The translations under genes were made by a program, and so were the position numbers. From Ahaetulla prasina (Eukaryota > Chordata > Lepidosauria > Squamata > Colubridae), in contig NC_080541.1 of NCBI RefSeq assembly GCF_028640845.1, positions 8,038,935-8,102,934 of the forward strand: a DNA stretch of 64,000 bases, in the 5' to 3' direction. The notes under the pieces are model-generated. The model searched no databases, had not been told where the DNA came from, and saw nothing but the letters and a program-made list of their open reading frames with translations. Within the stretch, counting starts at the first letter, position 1. Each line of letters starts with the position of its first letter. Positions 45,814 to 56,640 of this stretch are shown here, in pieces.

Positions 45814-46108
45814 CAGTGGTGGGTTTCAAAAATTTTTAACACCGGTTTTGTGAGCATGGCATGGCTTGGTGGGCGTGGCTTGGTGGGCGTGGCAAGGGAA
45901 GGAAACTGTAAAATCTCCATTCCCACCCCACTCCTGGGGGAAGGATATTGCAAAATCCCCATTTCCTCCCGATCAGCTGGGACTCAGGAGGCAGAGAATA
46001 GATGGGGGCGGGGCCAGTCAGAATTTTTACCACCGGTTCTCTGAACTACTCAAAATTTCCGCTACCTGTTCTCCAGAACTGGTCAGAACCTGCTGAAACC
46101 CACCTCTG
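45814..46108. mobile_element. hAT MITE family A with perfect 8-bp TSD
   Basis: GACTAAAA lies at 45806-45813 and 46109-46116. Ends CAGTGGTGGGTTTCAAAAAT and GAAACCCACCTCTG. It sits inside the CR1 ORF end, so it is younger than that CR1. Confidence 0.92.
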
Positions 46109-46235
46109 GACTAAAACATACGAAGAATGGTTGCAGGAAATGGGCCTTGCCAATCTAGTGAAGAGAAGGACCAGGGGAGATAGAATAGCAGTCTTCCAAT
46201 ATTTGAGGGACTGCCACAGATAGGAAGGGGTCAAA

Positions 46236-46712
46236 CTATTTGGCTTAGGGCCTGGGTACTTACGGGACCGCCTGCTGTTTCCTCATGCCTCCCACCGACC
46301 CGTGCGCTCTCATAGAGCGGGACTTCTCAGGGTGCCGTCCGCCAAGCAATGTCGGCTGGCGGCCCCCAGGGGAAGAGCCTTCTCTGTGGGGGCTCCCACC
46401 CTCTGGAACGAACTTCCCCCGGGTTTACGCCAAATACCTGACCTTCGGACCTTCCGCCGCGAATTGAAAACACATCTATTTATTCGCGCGGGGTTGGCTT
46501 GATTTTACTGGTTTTTAAATTTTCTATCATTAATTTTAAGGGGTTTTTAGTTTTATATATTTTAAAGTTTTTAGGCCAACTATATAATAAGGTTTTTAAT
46601 TTGTATTTTAATTTGTATATTGTATCGTTTGTTTTACTTTGGCTGTACACCGCCCTGAGTCCTTCGGGAGAAGGGCAGTATAAAAATTGAATAAATAATA
46701 ATAATAATAATA
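46236..46712 (+). mobile_element. L2 LINE 3' end nested in CR1
   Basis: It starts GGCTTAGGGCCTGGGTACTT (LGPGYLRDRL), continues GRAFSVGAPTLWNELPPGL and FRRELKTHLFIRAGLA, and ends with the UTR and (AAT)n tail. The CR1 sequence resumes immediately as TTTTCCAAGGCACCTGAAGG. Confidence 0.88.
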
Positions 46713-46990
46713 AAAAAAATATTTTCCAAGGCACCTGAAGGCCAGACAAGGATCAATGGATAGAAACTGATCAAGGAGAGATTCAAACTAGAAATATGGA
46801 GGGATTTCCTGACAGTGAGAACAATCAACCAATGGAACCGAAGTTGCCTTCGGAAGTTGTGGGAGCTTCATCACTTGAGGCTTTCAAGAAGAGATTGGAC
46901 TGCCATTTGTCAGAAATGGTATAGAGCCTCCTGATTGGGCGGGGTGGGGGTTGGACTAGATGACCTACAAGGTCCCTTCCACCTCTGTTA

Positions 46991-47641
46991 ATCTGTTAAA
47001 CTGTCTCTCACTTCCTTGCAATTTTAGTGCTTCCCCTCCTCTCCACTTTCAGAAAAGGTATTCAGATCTATTTTAATGAAGTCCTTTGTTAATTATGCCT
47101 TCACCATTTTTTAAAAAAACCACATTTATTTATTTATCTAGTGCACTGAGTGCTTATTTGCTAATGGAAAAATACAGTATCAGGAAAAGGTATAATAAGT
47201 AAATTATGCCATTATGCGTGCTAGGGCTCAAAGCAGACAGCCCCTAAATTTCCTAAGGTTAGAGACTGCCAATTTGGACTGTTTAATTTTGCAATTTCCA
47301 TAATTTATTCTGATTGCAACATCTGTGGGCTTATAAATGCCCACAAAATCCAGTTTCGCTACCAGGGGATAAAGAGAATTTTGGAAGTCGAGTTGACACA
47401 AACCTACTTATAGATGCAATTAAAATTTATCGGTGTGCCCTTCTCTCCATTCTGAAGTGAGCAAACAGTTTTTTCAGAAGGTGTTCCTACTATCAAAATC
47501 ACCCAAATATTTCTCAGGCTTTTTGGAATATTAGCCGGACTTATTTATTTAGCGTATGACATGCGATGCCAGGGAAAATTACACATGCTAGACACACAAT
47601 ACGATCCTGTCCGCCTAGATTGCTAGTTCACGCTATTCATT
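46991..47641. other. No feature recognised
   Basis: Repeat-poor intron DNA; nothing could be assigned. Confidence 0.5.
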
Positions 47642-47646
47642 GCTTG

Positions 47647-48267
47647 TGTTGCGGTCCTGCAGAAACCTGCAGAGCTGGCAGCGGAGTCGGACAGAAAGGA
47701 GGCTGGGGAGAACAATGGGCCAGTCCTGGACTCTGGGGAAGGGCCTGATGAGGGCTCTGCGTCGGAGGCAGAGATGGGGCCAGGGCCATCTGGGAGCGAT
47801 GTGTGGACTCTGGAGCCTCCAGAGGCGGACAGCAGAGAGGCAGAGGCAGAGGAACAGGGGGAGCCTGTTCCTAGTGCAAGCATGTGCAGAGCTGCCAGAA
47901 GGCAAGAATAGTTAAAACAAAAGGGATGACTCAGGAGTAAGGCCTGGAGATGATTGGCCCCTCCCATAAGGCTTAAAAGAGGAGCAAAGGCACATGGGAC
48001 CTTTGCAGGAAAGCAACGTTGTTAAGTCTGTTCCCAGTCGGCATCTCTGTTTGATTCTGGACTCCATATGGCTTAGCCAAGTATTTCTTTGGGAATGTGT
48101 CAACGGAGGTAAAGGTTTGTGATTATCCCAAAGGACTTCTCCCAAAGGACTTTTTGCAACTAATTGGGACTCAGCTGTGAATGAACGTAATTCACAGCTG
48201 TTGCAATAAAAGAAGTTTTTGGGACTGCTTGTGTGTTTTAATGACTCAGGAAGCCTAGGTCACAACA
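47647..48267 (+). mobile_element. Solo LTR (5-bp TSD GCTTG)
   Basis: TGTTGCGGTCCTGCAG opens and GGTCACAACA closes the 621-base element; GCTTG flanks both sides (47642-47646 and 48268-48272). It has AGGCTTAAAAGAGG as a TATA-like region near 47968, an AATAAA signal near 48205, and an interior frame with acidic (AAESD, EADSREAEAEE) and basic (CRAARRQE) parts upstream of the TATA-like site, now broken by stops. Superfamily (Ty3/Gypsy-like or endogenous retrovirus) is not decidable from an LTR alone. Confidence 0.85.
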
Positions 48268-49006
48268 GCTTGTTTGCCTATCCTTGGTGTACCATGGAGA
48301 GTAAACCAGCTTTATACCAAGTGACTAATGGCGCTTGGGTTGCTGGCTCTTCTGGGCTTCTCCGCTAATCTTGGCCTCACCTTGTGTCACGATGCCTCGC
48401 CTCTGGCCAAGCCCAGCGCCACCTCCCTCCCTCCGCCCATACTAACACAGCTAGGTTTTTCCCACCAAAGTGGTACCCATTTATCTACTCGCGCTATTGC
48501 ATGCTTTCAAACTGTTGCTCAGCAAGAGCTAAGGATTGAGTGATGGGAACTCACTCCATCTCATGAAGCTGGACTCAAACCGTTGGGAGTGCAGACCACT
48601 TCTGGCTGGCATTTCCAGCATCCTTAAGCCTCTGCAGTGCACCATTGCAACTCCTACTATACAGACTTGTTTTTGTCAACTCTGAAGCTGACCTGGCTGT
48701 GGCCAATTTGGGCCACATTCAGTGCTGCCACAACTGAAGCTGTGGGAAAGGAAAGGGGAAGTAGAGATAGCTGGGGTGCTGTAGCCAAAATAAAATACTT
48801 TCTGTTGGGAACAAGGACATTCCTACCAGGTGTCCAGAAGGAGGGGACTGGAGTCCTCTAAACAACTGCACTGTATCCTGATTGGACCAGGTGACTGATT
48901 GTTTGGAAAAGTGAAACAATAGGTAGAAAAGCTGTATCTGCCCTTGACCTTTATCCAATGTTATGGGTTCAAAGGAAAGCTTGGGACATAGGGTCTCTTC
49001 TCCATG
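48268..49006. other. Mostly unassigned; possible diverged Sauria-like SINE at 48455-48660
   Basis: The part with TTTCCCACCAAAGTGGTACCC, ATGCTTTCAAACTGTTG and a GACTCAAACCG B-box complement loosely resembles a minus-strand Sauria SINE. The rest shows no gene or family. Confidence 0.4.
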
Positions 49007-49011
49007 CCTAG

Positions 49012-49574
49012 TGTTGTGGTCCATCAGCAGCCTACGGAGCTGGCAACTGAGTCAGACAGTGATGAGGCTGAGGTGAGGCCAGGGCCATCGAGGAGTGAGG
49101 TGCGGACTCCAGAGCCTCCAGAGCCTGATAGTAATGAGGCAGAGGAACAGGAGGAGCCTGTTCCTAAAGCACCCATGAGAAGAGCTGCCAGAAGGCAAGA
49201 GCAGCTCAAGCAGGGAGGACAACTCGGGAGTAGGGCCAAGAGATGATTGGCCCCTCCCATAAGGCTTAAAACAGACCAGCACCAGCGTTTGGGCTTTGCT
49301 GGAAAACAACGTTGTGGCTGCGTCTTCTGCTTTGTCCTCTGCTTCGTGTATGTCTTTGTTTTTGTGGCTCCTGGAAATTTGCCAGGAAGGGCCTTTGGCA
49401 GTTTGCCTAATTGGACTAAGGTTTGTGATAACTGAAGAATTTGTTTTTTGGGAGGCATTTGTTTTACTTTAAGTTGAACCACACTGGGAATGAAATAATT
49501 CCCAGCTGTTCGAATAAAGTTTATTTTATCATGGACTGAGTTTGTTGCTACCTACTTGGGTCTGGGTCACAACA
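49012..49574 (+). mobile_element. Solo LTR with intact internal frame (5-bp TSD CCTAG)
   Basis: TGTTGTGGTCCATCAGC to GGTCACAACA, flanked by CCTAG at 49007-49011 and 49575-49579. The frame from the LTR start to a TGA at about 49244 is open: an acidic segment (ESDSDEAEVRPGPSRSE, then DSNEAEEQEE) followed by a basic end (MRRAARRQEQLKQ). About 25 bases later comes GGCTTAAAACAGACC (TATA-like), and AATAAA lies near 49514. No other retroelement parts remain. Confidence 0.87.
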
Positions 49575-49579
49575 CCTAG

Positions 49580-49946
49580 TATATATCACTGACTTGGTAC
49601 AAAATGATGTGTGGATATGGTAAAAGTCAGGATAGTTGGCAAGAACAGGAAAATATCAAGAGTGATCGTGTACAATCTCGATGCAACTTGTATTTATTGT
49701 TAGTTTTCCTTTCTTTTTCCTCTTATCTTCTGCCTTTAATTGCACTTCCCTTCTGCTCTCTTTTTTCCCATTTGGCTTATCCCCAAAGGGAATAGAACGA
49801 TGGATAGGGATGTGCCACCAGCTTTGATTTAGATGCTGGTAAATGTAGAGAAGGACAAGAAGTTTAAATGTTCTCTTAGACAGCAATCGGATGCTGAACT
49901 GGCCCCATTGATAGCTGAGCCATCGACAGCTTTCCGCAGCTCTCCA
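49580..49946. other. No feature recognised
   Basis: Unassigned intron DNA. Confidence 0.5.
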
Positions 49947-49947
49947 A

Positions 49948-50351
49948 GGCAAATCCCAAAGGCGCTTTCCTAAGAGGCAACTGGACTTTCTTCGTTTTTC
50001 CTTGAAGACGTTTTGCTTCTCACCCAAGGAGCTTCTTCCGTTCTGACTGAATGGTGGAGAATGGAAGGATTTACACTCCTTGCAGTCATCTGGTTGTTAG
50101 CGCTCATCTTGAAAGTCATTGAGGCCATTTGGAGGTTTATCTGTGCCCTCATGGTCACTTGAATAGTTACAACACAGTCCTTTCAGCAGTCCCAAGAAAG
50201 TTCCACACCTATTTGCACTATCCAGGTGACTCTGAGGACACAGATAAACTTCAAGTGGTCTCAACGACTCTCAAAAAGAGTGCTAATGATTGGATGATTG
50301 CAAGGAATATAAATCCTTCCATCGTCCACCATTCAGTCCGAACTGAAGAAG
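49948..50351. mobile_element. Palindromic repeat P, long copy
   Basis: Left arm AAAGGCGCTTTCCTAAGAGG, TTGAAGACGTTTTGCTTCTC and GAATGGAAGGATTTACACTC; right arm GCAAGGAATATAAATCCTTC and CGAACTGAAGAAGCTTCT in inverted order; a centre of about 90 bases. The right arm is cut by the MITE at 50360. No coding frame. Confidence 0.75.
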
Positions 50352-50359
50352 CTTCTAGG

Positions 50360-51161
50360 GAGTGGTGGGTTTCACATATTCTTACCACTGGTTTGCCCCA
50401 CATGCGCGCCTTATATACATGTGTGTTGTGACCCAGACCAAAGTAAATAGCAACAAACTCAGTCCATGATAAAATAAACTTTATTCGAACAGCTGGGAAT
50501 TACTTCATCCCAGGGTCCTTCAACTCAAAGTAAAACAAATGCCTCCCAAACACAAATTCTTCAGTTATCTCACAAACCTTAGTCCAATTAGGCAAACTGC
50601 CAAAGGCCCTTCCTGGCACATATCCAGAAGCCACAAAAAGCAAAGTCATACATGAAGCAGAGGATGCAGCTACAACGTTGTCTTCCGGCAAGTTGAAACA
50701 CCGGTGCTGGTCTGTTATTAAGCCTTATGGGAGGGGCCAATCATCTCTTGGCCCTACTCCTGAGTTGTCCTCTCTGCTTGAGCTGCTTTTGCCTTTTGGC
50801 AGCTCTTCTCATGCGTGCATTAGTAACAGGCTCTTCCAGTTCCTCTTCCTTACTATTATCAGTCTCTGGAGGCTCTGGAGTCCTCACATCACTTCCCGAC
50901 GGCCTGGCCTCACCTCAGCCTCATCACTGTCCGACTCCGTTGCCAGTTCCGTAGGCTGCTGGTAAACCACAACAATGTGCCCGGCCTTCCATGCATGCGG
51001 TTTGCTTGCGTGTGTTCCTTCCATACACGCACCCAGCCTAGAAAATGTGGCTAAATAGGATGGCTAAATAGGACGGCATTACACCGGGGTGGGCAGGCCC
51101 ACCCACAGTGGCTGCTATCAGTTCGCCCAAACCAGTTCAATCCGGTTGAATACCACCTCTG
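50360..51161. mobile_element. hAT MITE family B, split by a solo LTR
   Basis: Left end GAGTGGTGGGTTTCACATAT and right end GAATACCACCTCTG; flanks CTTCTAGG (50352-50359) and CTTTTAGG (51162-51169), 7 of 8. The solo LTR at 50424-50974 divides it. Confidence 0.82.
50424..50974 (-). mobile_element. Solo LTR (5-bp TSD ATGTG), nested in a MITE
   Basis: On the plus strand it opens TGTTGTGACCCAGACC and closes AAACCACAACA; ATGTG lies at 50419-50423 and 50975-50979. The minus strand shows the AATAAA signal near 50477 and the acidic-basic frame (TELATESDSDEAEVRPG; MRRAAKRQKQLKQ) carrying one single-base frameshift relative to 49012-49574. Confidence 0.88.
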
Positions 51162-51243
51162 CTTTTAGGCCATTCTCCCTGTGCCGTGAAATGCTTTTTC
51201 CTAACACAGCCAGAAACTACAGTGAGATTGTGGGGAATGGGAG

Positions 51244-51547
51244 CGGTGGTGAAATCCAATTTTTTTTACTACCAGTTCTATGAGCCTGGCTTGGTGGGCG
51301 TGGTGTGGCTTGGTGGGCGTGGCAGGGGAAGAATACTGCAAAACCTTCATTCCCACTCCGCTCCAGGGGAAGGATACTGCAAAATCCCCATTCCCTCCTC
51401 ACTCCTGGGGGAAGGATATTGCAAAATTTCCATTCCCACCCCATTCTGGGGCCAGCCAGAGGTGGTATTTGCCAGCTCTCCAAACTCCTCAAAATTTCCG
51501 CTGCCGGTTTGCCAGAACCTGTCAGAACCTGCTGGATTTCTCCCCTG
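51244..51547. mobile_element. hAT MITE family A with 8-bp TSD
   Basis: CGGTGGTGAAATCCAATTTT to TGGATTTCTCCCCTG; AATGGGAG (51236-51243) and AATGGGAA (51548-51555) match 7 of 8. Confidence 0.85.
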
Positions 51548-51555
51548 AATGGGAA

Positions 51556-52310
51556 TTATGTTCAAATGATATTCAGAAATCTGTAACTTGTCAGAAGGTA
51601 CTAAGTCTTGAGGATACGACTCTCCATCTGCAAGAAGGCTCTACGGTAGCCAGTTTAAAGTTTCCCATGTGGCTTATATTTTTTGGGCAATCAGACTTTC
51701 CTGAAAGCAATTAATTTAATGAAGGAGACAACAGGTATTACTCTTGCAAATTACTTTCTACTCCCTAGCTGTTCCCGAAGTCTTTGGCTTTGGCTGCCTT
51801 ATACAAAGCTGACACCAGCTAGAGCATAAAACACCTCGAAGTATTAGTGCAAGATCGGAAGACGTGCGAAGACCTGGTCCACAGAATAGCCAAGATTCTG
51901 ATACAACTGAATGAATAACATCACCATCAATCTAAAACAGAAATCTGACGATAATTTAATTGTTTTCTGGCTCTTTTCAGCTTTCCCAAAAAACTTTTTA
52001 CCTGCCGTTGTAATTGGAATGTCAAATCTCTCTTGCCTCCTAAGGGATATTCCCCCCCCCCGCTATTTCTACACTGGTGGCTGGAAGGTATATTTTACAA
52101 TTCCACACGGGAATGCCGTCCATTATCTCTTTGCCCTTAAAGACTACGGATGATGTAGGTCTCTGCAGACTTCAGGAGATCTTCTATAGAAACTTTCATA
52201 TAATTCATCTCATATGAATTACCTCCTGGCCGAAGGGGCTGACGCTGTGTGATTAATTGCATACTCTTGCCATGATAGTTCTCAGAACCATGATCTAACC
52301 ATTCCTACTA
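51556..52310. other. No feature recognised
   Basis: Repeat-poor intron DNA; no gene or family recognised. Confidence 0.5.
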
Positions 52311-52318
52311 CTGTTAAC

Positions 52319-52537
52319 CGGTAGTGGGTTTCACTTACCTTTGCTACCGGTTCAGAACTGTGAGCGTGTGCAAGCATGCGCTTGCTTTGCTCATGTGCGG
52401 CGCATCTGCGTGGGTGCAGAACCTTCTGTGCATGCGCAGTGCGTCTGTGATGACGTCCGGGCAAATGGGCGGAGCCTCCCGCCACCGCCGCTACTGGTTC
52501 GTCCAAACTGGGGCAAGCAGGTAGAAACCCACCACTG
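52319..52537. mobile_element. hAT MITE family B with perfect 8-bp TSD
   Basis: CTGTTAAC lies at 52311-52318 and 52538-52545. Ends CGGTAGTGGGTTTCACTTAC and GAAACCCACCACTG; interior GATGACGTCCGGGCAAATGG contains a CRE-like TGACGTC. Confidence 0.9.
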
Positions 52538-52730
52538 CTGTTAACTATTACTACTGATACTTACACAGAACATAGGGACCCTTACCCTCCTTCATTGGGT
52601 GAGGAAGAGTGCGTTAGAAAGGGGACACAGCTTATCCAATTTTATACATTTTAATCTCCAACAGGAATCACTGTTTTTAAAAAACTCAATGCAACTCAGC
52701 CATCCATTCAAGAACAAGATATTTAGGAAC

Positions 52731-53610
52731 ACCCAAAGGTGCTTTTTCAAGAGACAACTGGACTTTTCTTGGAAGATGTTTCACTTCTCATCCAAGAAGC
52801 TTCTTCAGCTCTGACTGGATGGTGGGGAATGGAAGGATTTATATTCCCTGCAGACAGATGGTTATCTGCATCCTTTTAGAGCAGTGGTAGTCAACCTGGT
52901 CCCTACCGCCCACTAGTGGGCATTCCAGCTTTCATGGTGGGCGGTAGGGGTTTTGTCCGATACTGAAGCACTTTCCTTTTTTAAAAAATTTAATTGACTT
53001 TTTAAAAAAAATTCATAGCATTATTTAAAAACATTTTCATTAGGTTTTCATAAAATTCTCCGTGACAATTTAAATTTCTGAAAATATATGATTTGTATCG
53101 CCCGCGCATAAGTTTAGTTCACATTACGTAAGTGAAACTAAATGGCGCTATAGTGCGACCGCAAACAAAAGAGCCTCGTCCCAGAATAGCTCGTGCATCT
53201 CCATCCACACCACCCAGCCGTAACAGACAAGCAGAGCTGGTAGCCAGTGCCCCCCCCCCAATCGACGATGCGTGAGAGGCATGCGCAGATGATGATACAC
53301 GGCGCATTAATGTGGAACCGGTGGGCGGTTAGAAAATTTTACTACTAACAGAGATACAAAAGTGGGCAATAGGTATAAAAAGGTTGACTACCCCTGTTTT
53401 AGAGGGTCGTTGAGGCCACCTGGGCATAGATGGACCCACGACACAGATAACCTCCAAGTGGCCTCAACGACTCTCTAAAAGAATGCAAATGACCAACTGC
53501 CTGCAAGGAGTACAAGAAGTGAAACATCTTCAAAGAAAAACAAAGTCCAGTTATTTCTTGAAAAAGCACCTTTGGGACAACCATGATCTGGATGACTGAG
53601 AATCTCCATA
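52731..53610. mobile_element. Palindromic repeat P, host of a hAT MITE
   Basis: Left arm 52731-52881 (AAAGGTGCTTTTTCAAGAGA, TCATCCAAGAAGCTTCTTC), right arm 53397-53610 (GGTCGTTGAGGCCACCTGGG, CTTGAAAAAGCACCTTTGGG). The MITE at 52882-53396 lies between. Confidence 0.78.
52882..53396. mobile_element. hAT MITE (CAGTGGTAGTCAACCT) with perfect 8-bp TSD
   Basis: CAGTGGTAGTCAACCTGG and AGGTTGACTACCCCTG are terminal inverted repeats; TTTTAGAG lies at 52874-52881 and 53397-53404. The interior carries CTACCGCCCACTAGTGGGC and complement-like GTGGGCGGTTAG. No transposase. Confidence 0.9.
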
Positions 53611-53799
53611 GATATTTAGGAGCATTTTTCAGCTGTCGGTCTTTTAATTTCTCAAGTCTTCTAATCCCAGCATACAATACAGCTCAGATAAATCCAGGCT
53701 GTTCAAACTGTTTTTCAATCATTTTTCCTATCTTTGAAACGCTTCCCAATGGCTAGGAAGACAGACAAAGTGGAGAGGAGTTGAATTGATCTGAGATTC
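53611..53799. other. No feature recognised
   Basis: Short unassigned stretch. Confidence 0.5.
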
Positions 53800-54300
53800 T
53801 GGTTACCACCTTTAAAGCGCTCCATGGCTTAGAACCCGGGTACTTATGAGACCGCCTGCTGTTACCCTATGCCTCCCACCGACCCGTATGCTCTCACAGA
53901 GAGGGTCTCCTCAGGGTGCCGTCCGCCAAACAGTGTCGGCTGGCGGCCCCCAGGAGTAGGGCCTTCTCTGTGGGAGCATCGACGCTCTGGAATGAACTTC
54001 CCCCCGGCCTACGTCAAGTGCCTGATCTTCGGACCTTCCGTCGTGAGCTAAAAACATATTTATTTACTCAAGCGGGACTGGCATAATAGTTTGATTTTAA
54101 ATTGGGGTTTTATTAATATTTTAAATTTTTTAAATTTAATTTTTAACTATCAGCCGTTTTGTAATTTTGCTATATTTTAATTCGTTTTAACTGTATATAT
54201 CTTGTATTTTATTTCTGGCTGTACACCGCCCTGAGTCCTTCGGGAGAAGGGCGGTATAAAAATTTAATAAAATAAATAAAAATAAAATAAATAAATAAAT
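53800..54300 (+). mobile_element. L2 LINE 3' end
   Basis: It begins at GGTTACCACCTTTAAAGCGC and continues through the L2 ORF end (GRAFSVGASTLWNELPPGL-type codons) to the UTR motif and (AAAT)n tail. Confidence 0.88.
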
Positions 54301-54454
54301 GTTTGCAGTAGATTAGGTGCAATTTCTTCTGATGGGTTCGTGGGGAACCTCTTCCATTGGAGATAATCTCACAGGCAAAATGCCAATAGGACAATCATTG
54401 TCGCCCTTTCCACTATTGTCCATTTTGGAAAGTGTAACATATTTTTAAAAAATT
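54301..54454. other. No feature recognised
   Basis: Short unassigned stretch. Confidence 0.5.
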
Positions 54455-54595
54455 ATATTTATTAAATTTTTTCCAACATTTAAAACACAAAGCACAAATT
54501 TACACTCATTACAGCATATCCATATCAGTACCAATATCATCCGTAACATTCGTATTTACATAAATACTATTTCTATGATTCACTATCGTTTAAAT

Positions 54596-55163
54596 CAGGG
54601 GTCTCCAACCTTGGTCCCTTTAAGACAGTGGTTCTCAACCTTTATAGTGCTGCGACCCCTTTAATACAATTCCCCACGATGTGGTGACCCCAACCGTAAA
54701 ATTATTTTTTTTAGGCAGCGATCTCAGCGCGCCTCAGCAGTCGCAGAAGGGGAAAAAAAGTGGCAAACTGTTTTTTTTAAAATTTATCGCGCCTGAAGCC
54801 GTATTGGCTAGCGATCTGAACTGCTTGCGATTGCCTTGAGGACGGAGGCATTAAAGCGGAGACTCCTCCCCCATTAAGTTTATCGCGCCTGAAGCCAGAT
54901 TAGGCTAGCGATTGGGAGTGATTGCAGCTGGCTTGAGAGGGAGACCTCAGAGCAAAGATTTTTCTCTTTTTTAATTCATCGCGCCTGAAGCCGAATATGC
55001 GATTCTTCAACTCACAAGTATACTTCCCATATTTCCGATGGTCTTAGGTGACCCCTGGCAAATCATCAACGGGGTCGCGATCCACAGGTTGAGAACCGCT
55101 GCTTTAAGACTTGTGGACTTCAACTCCCAGAGTCCCTCAGCCAGCAAAGTTAGGAGACCCCTG
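54596..55163. mobile_element. Palindromic-family hAT MITE, split by a SPIN-like element
   Basis: CAGGGGTCTCCAACCTTGG at the left, GTTAGGAGACCCCTG at the right; flanks GTTTAAAT and ATTTAAAT (7 of 8). The body is interrupted at 54626. Confidence 0.88.
54626..55101. mobile_element. SPIN-like non-autonomous hAT element, perfect 8-bp TSD
   Basis: CTTTAAGA lies at 54618-54625 and 55102-55109. The ends (CAGTGGTTCTCAACC; GGTTGAGAACCGCTG) and subterminal parts (GTGGTGACCCCAACCGTAAA, CGATGGTCTTAGGTGACCCC) agree with what I recall of the SPIN hAT family. The interior (repeated TCGCGCCTGAAGCC) is different. No transposase. Confidence 0.8.
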
Positions 55164-55640
55164 ATTTAAATTGTAATAATATCTACAAACAATATTATAT
55201 AATTCTTATATATTATACATTATATATATATATATATACTTTATACATCTTATGCATTGATTTTACTCCTATTCTCAAGCCAAGTATAGACCATCTACTC
55301 CAAATTTGATAATGCTCAGATTGTTCTCTCTCTTTCAATTCCATAGACAGCCTATCCATTTCTGCACATTTCATACATTTTTCTTATTATCATTAATTCT
55401 GAAAGAATATCTGCCTGCTTCCAGTTCTGCGCAAAAAACCATTCCGGCTGCTGTTAATACGTGTAATATTATATATTGAAATTTTTTATCCGTTTTCCAA
55501 TCTAAAATGACCAAAAGGGTTCAATTCAACTTTTTTTGTTCGGTTATTTCTTCTAACCATTTCCTTATCTTATGCCAATATTTCCTGGCCTTGGGACATT
55601 TTTTTGATGATGGTTTTGGAAATAAAAGTTCTCCATCTAA

Positions 55641-55682
55641 GGAAATGTAGAAGGAGTGACAGAATCTGGAGACGGAGTCAAA
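55641..55682. other. L1/L2 junction
   Basis: Short transition between the L1 remnant and the next L2 copy. Confidence 0.4.
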
Positions 55683-56560
55683 AGAGGGATCAGTTTAGAA
55701 TCTTTGGGGCGAGTTAGTGGCCCCAAAGGAGGTGGTTCGCAACTTGGGCGTCCTCCTGGATGGTAGGCTGTCCTTTGATGAACATCTGGCAGCCGTCACC
55801 AGGAGGGCCTTTTACCAAGTTCGCTTGGTTCGCCCTTCCTTGACCGGGATGCCTTATGCACAGTCACTCACACTCTGGTTACGTCTCGGCTGGATTATTG
55901 CAATGCTCTCTACATGGGGCTGCCCTTGAGGTGCACCCGGAGGCTGCAATTAGTCCAGAATGCAGCTGCGCGAGTGGTAATGGGAGCCGCTCGTGGCTCC
56001 CACGTAACACCACTGCTCCGTAGTCTGCACTGGCTTCCTGTAGTCTTTCGGGTGCGCTTCAAGATCCTGGTTACCATCTTTAAAGCGCTCCATGGCTTAG
56101 GACCCGGGTACTTACGAGACCGCCTGCTGTTACCTTATGCCTCCCATCGACCCGTACGCTCTCACAAAGAGGGCCTTCTCAGGGTGCCGTCCGCCAAACA
56201 ATGTCGGCTGGCGGACCCCAGGAGTAGGGCCTTCTCTGTGGGAGCACCGACGCTCTGGAATGAATTCCCCCCTGGCTTACGTCAAGTGCCTGATCTTCGG
56301 ACCTTTCGTCGTGAGCTAAAAACATATTTATTCATTCAAGCAGGACTGGCATAAATAGTTGATTTTAAATTGGGGTTTTAGTAATTTTAAATTTTTTAAA
56401 TCTTTTAAATTACCGGCCGTTTAGTAATAGTTTATTTTAATTTCTTTTAATTGTATATACTCTGTATTTTATTCCGGCTGTACACCGCCCTGAGTCCTTC
56501 GGGAGAAGGGCGGTATAAGAATTTAATAAAATAAAATAAAAAAAATAAAAAAATAAAATC
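55683..56560 (+). mobile_element. L2 LINE, 3' part of ORF and UTR
   Basis: Frames read VVRNLGVLLDGRLSFDEHL, AVTRRAFYQVRLVR and, after a shift, MGLPLRCTRRLQLVQNAAAR, VMGAARGSHVTPLLRSLHWL, ALHGLGPGYLRDRLLLPYAS and FRRELKTYLFIQAGLA. The UTR motif and A-rich tail close it. Confidence 0.9.
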
Positions 56561-56640
56561 TCTACATAGCTACAAGTCAACTAAATCCAAACCTCCCTGA
56601 ATTCTGCTGACCTTTATCTAACACCAAGATAGTGCTGGAC

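Larger units (their letters stand above)
45590..46990 (+). mobile_element. CR1 LINE 3' region, host of two insertions
   Basis: Pieces at 45590-45813, 46109-46235 and 46713-46990 read as one CR1 element (AAVKKANAILNHMNSGIQSR-type codons, then YEEWLQEMGLANLVKRRTRG, then the 3' UTR with GACCTACAAGGTCCCTTCC). The interruptions are a family A MITE and an L2 end. Confidence 0.82.
54455..55640 (-). mobile_element. L1 LINE ORF2 end and 3' UTR, host of nested hAT elements
   Basis: Minus-strand 55640-55260 translates in pieces to KCPKARKYWHKIRKWLEEIT and ILHVLTAAGMVFAQNWKQAD, the L1 ORF2p C-terminus. The 3' UTR spans 55260-54455 and is interrupted by the MITE at 54596-55163. Confidence 0.72.

Noticed and set aside
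47647..49574. Full-length provirus between the two plus-strand LTRs
   Set aside because: Each LTR has its own distinct 5-bp target duplication and the DNA between lacks gag, pol or a primer-binding site, so they are separate solo LTRs.
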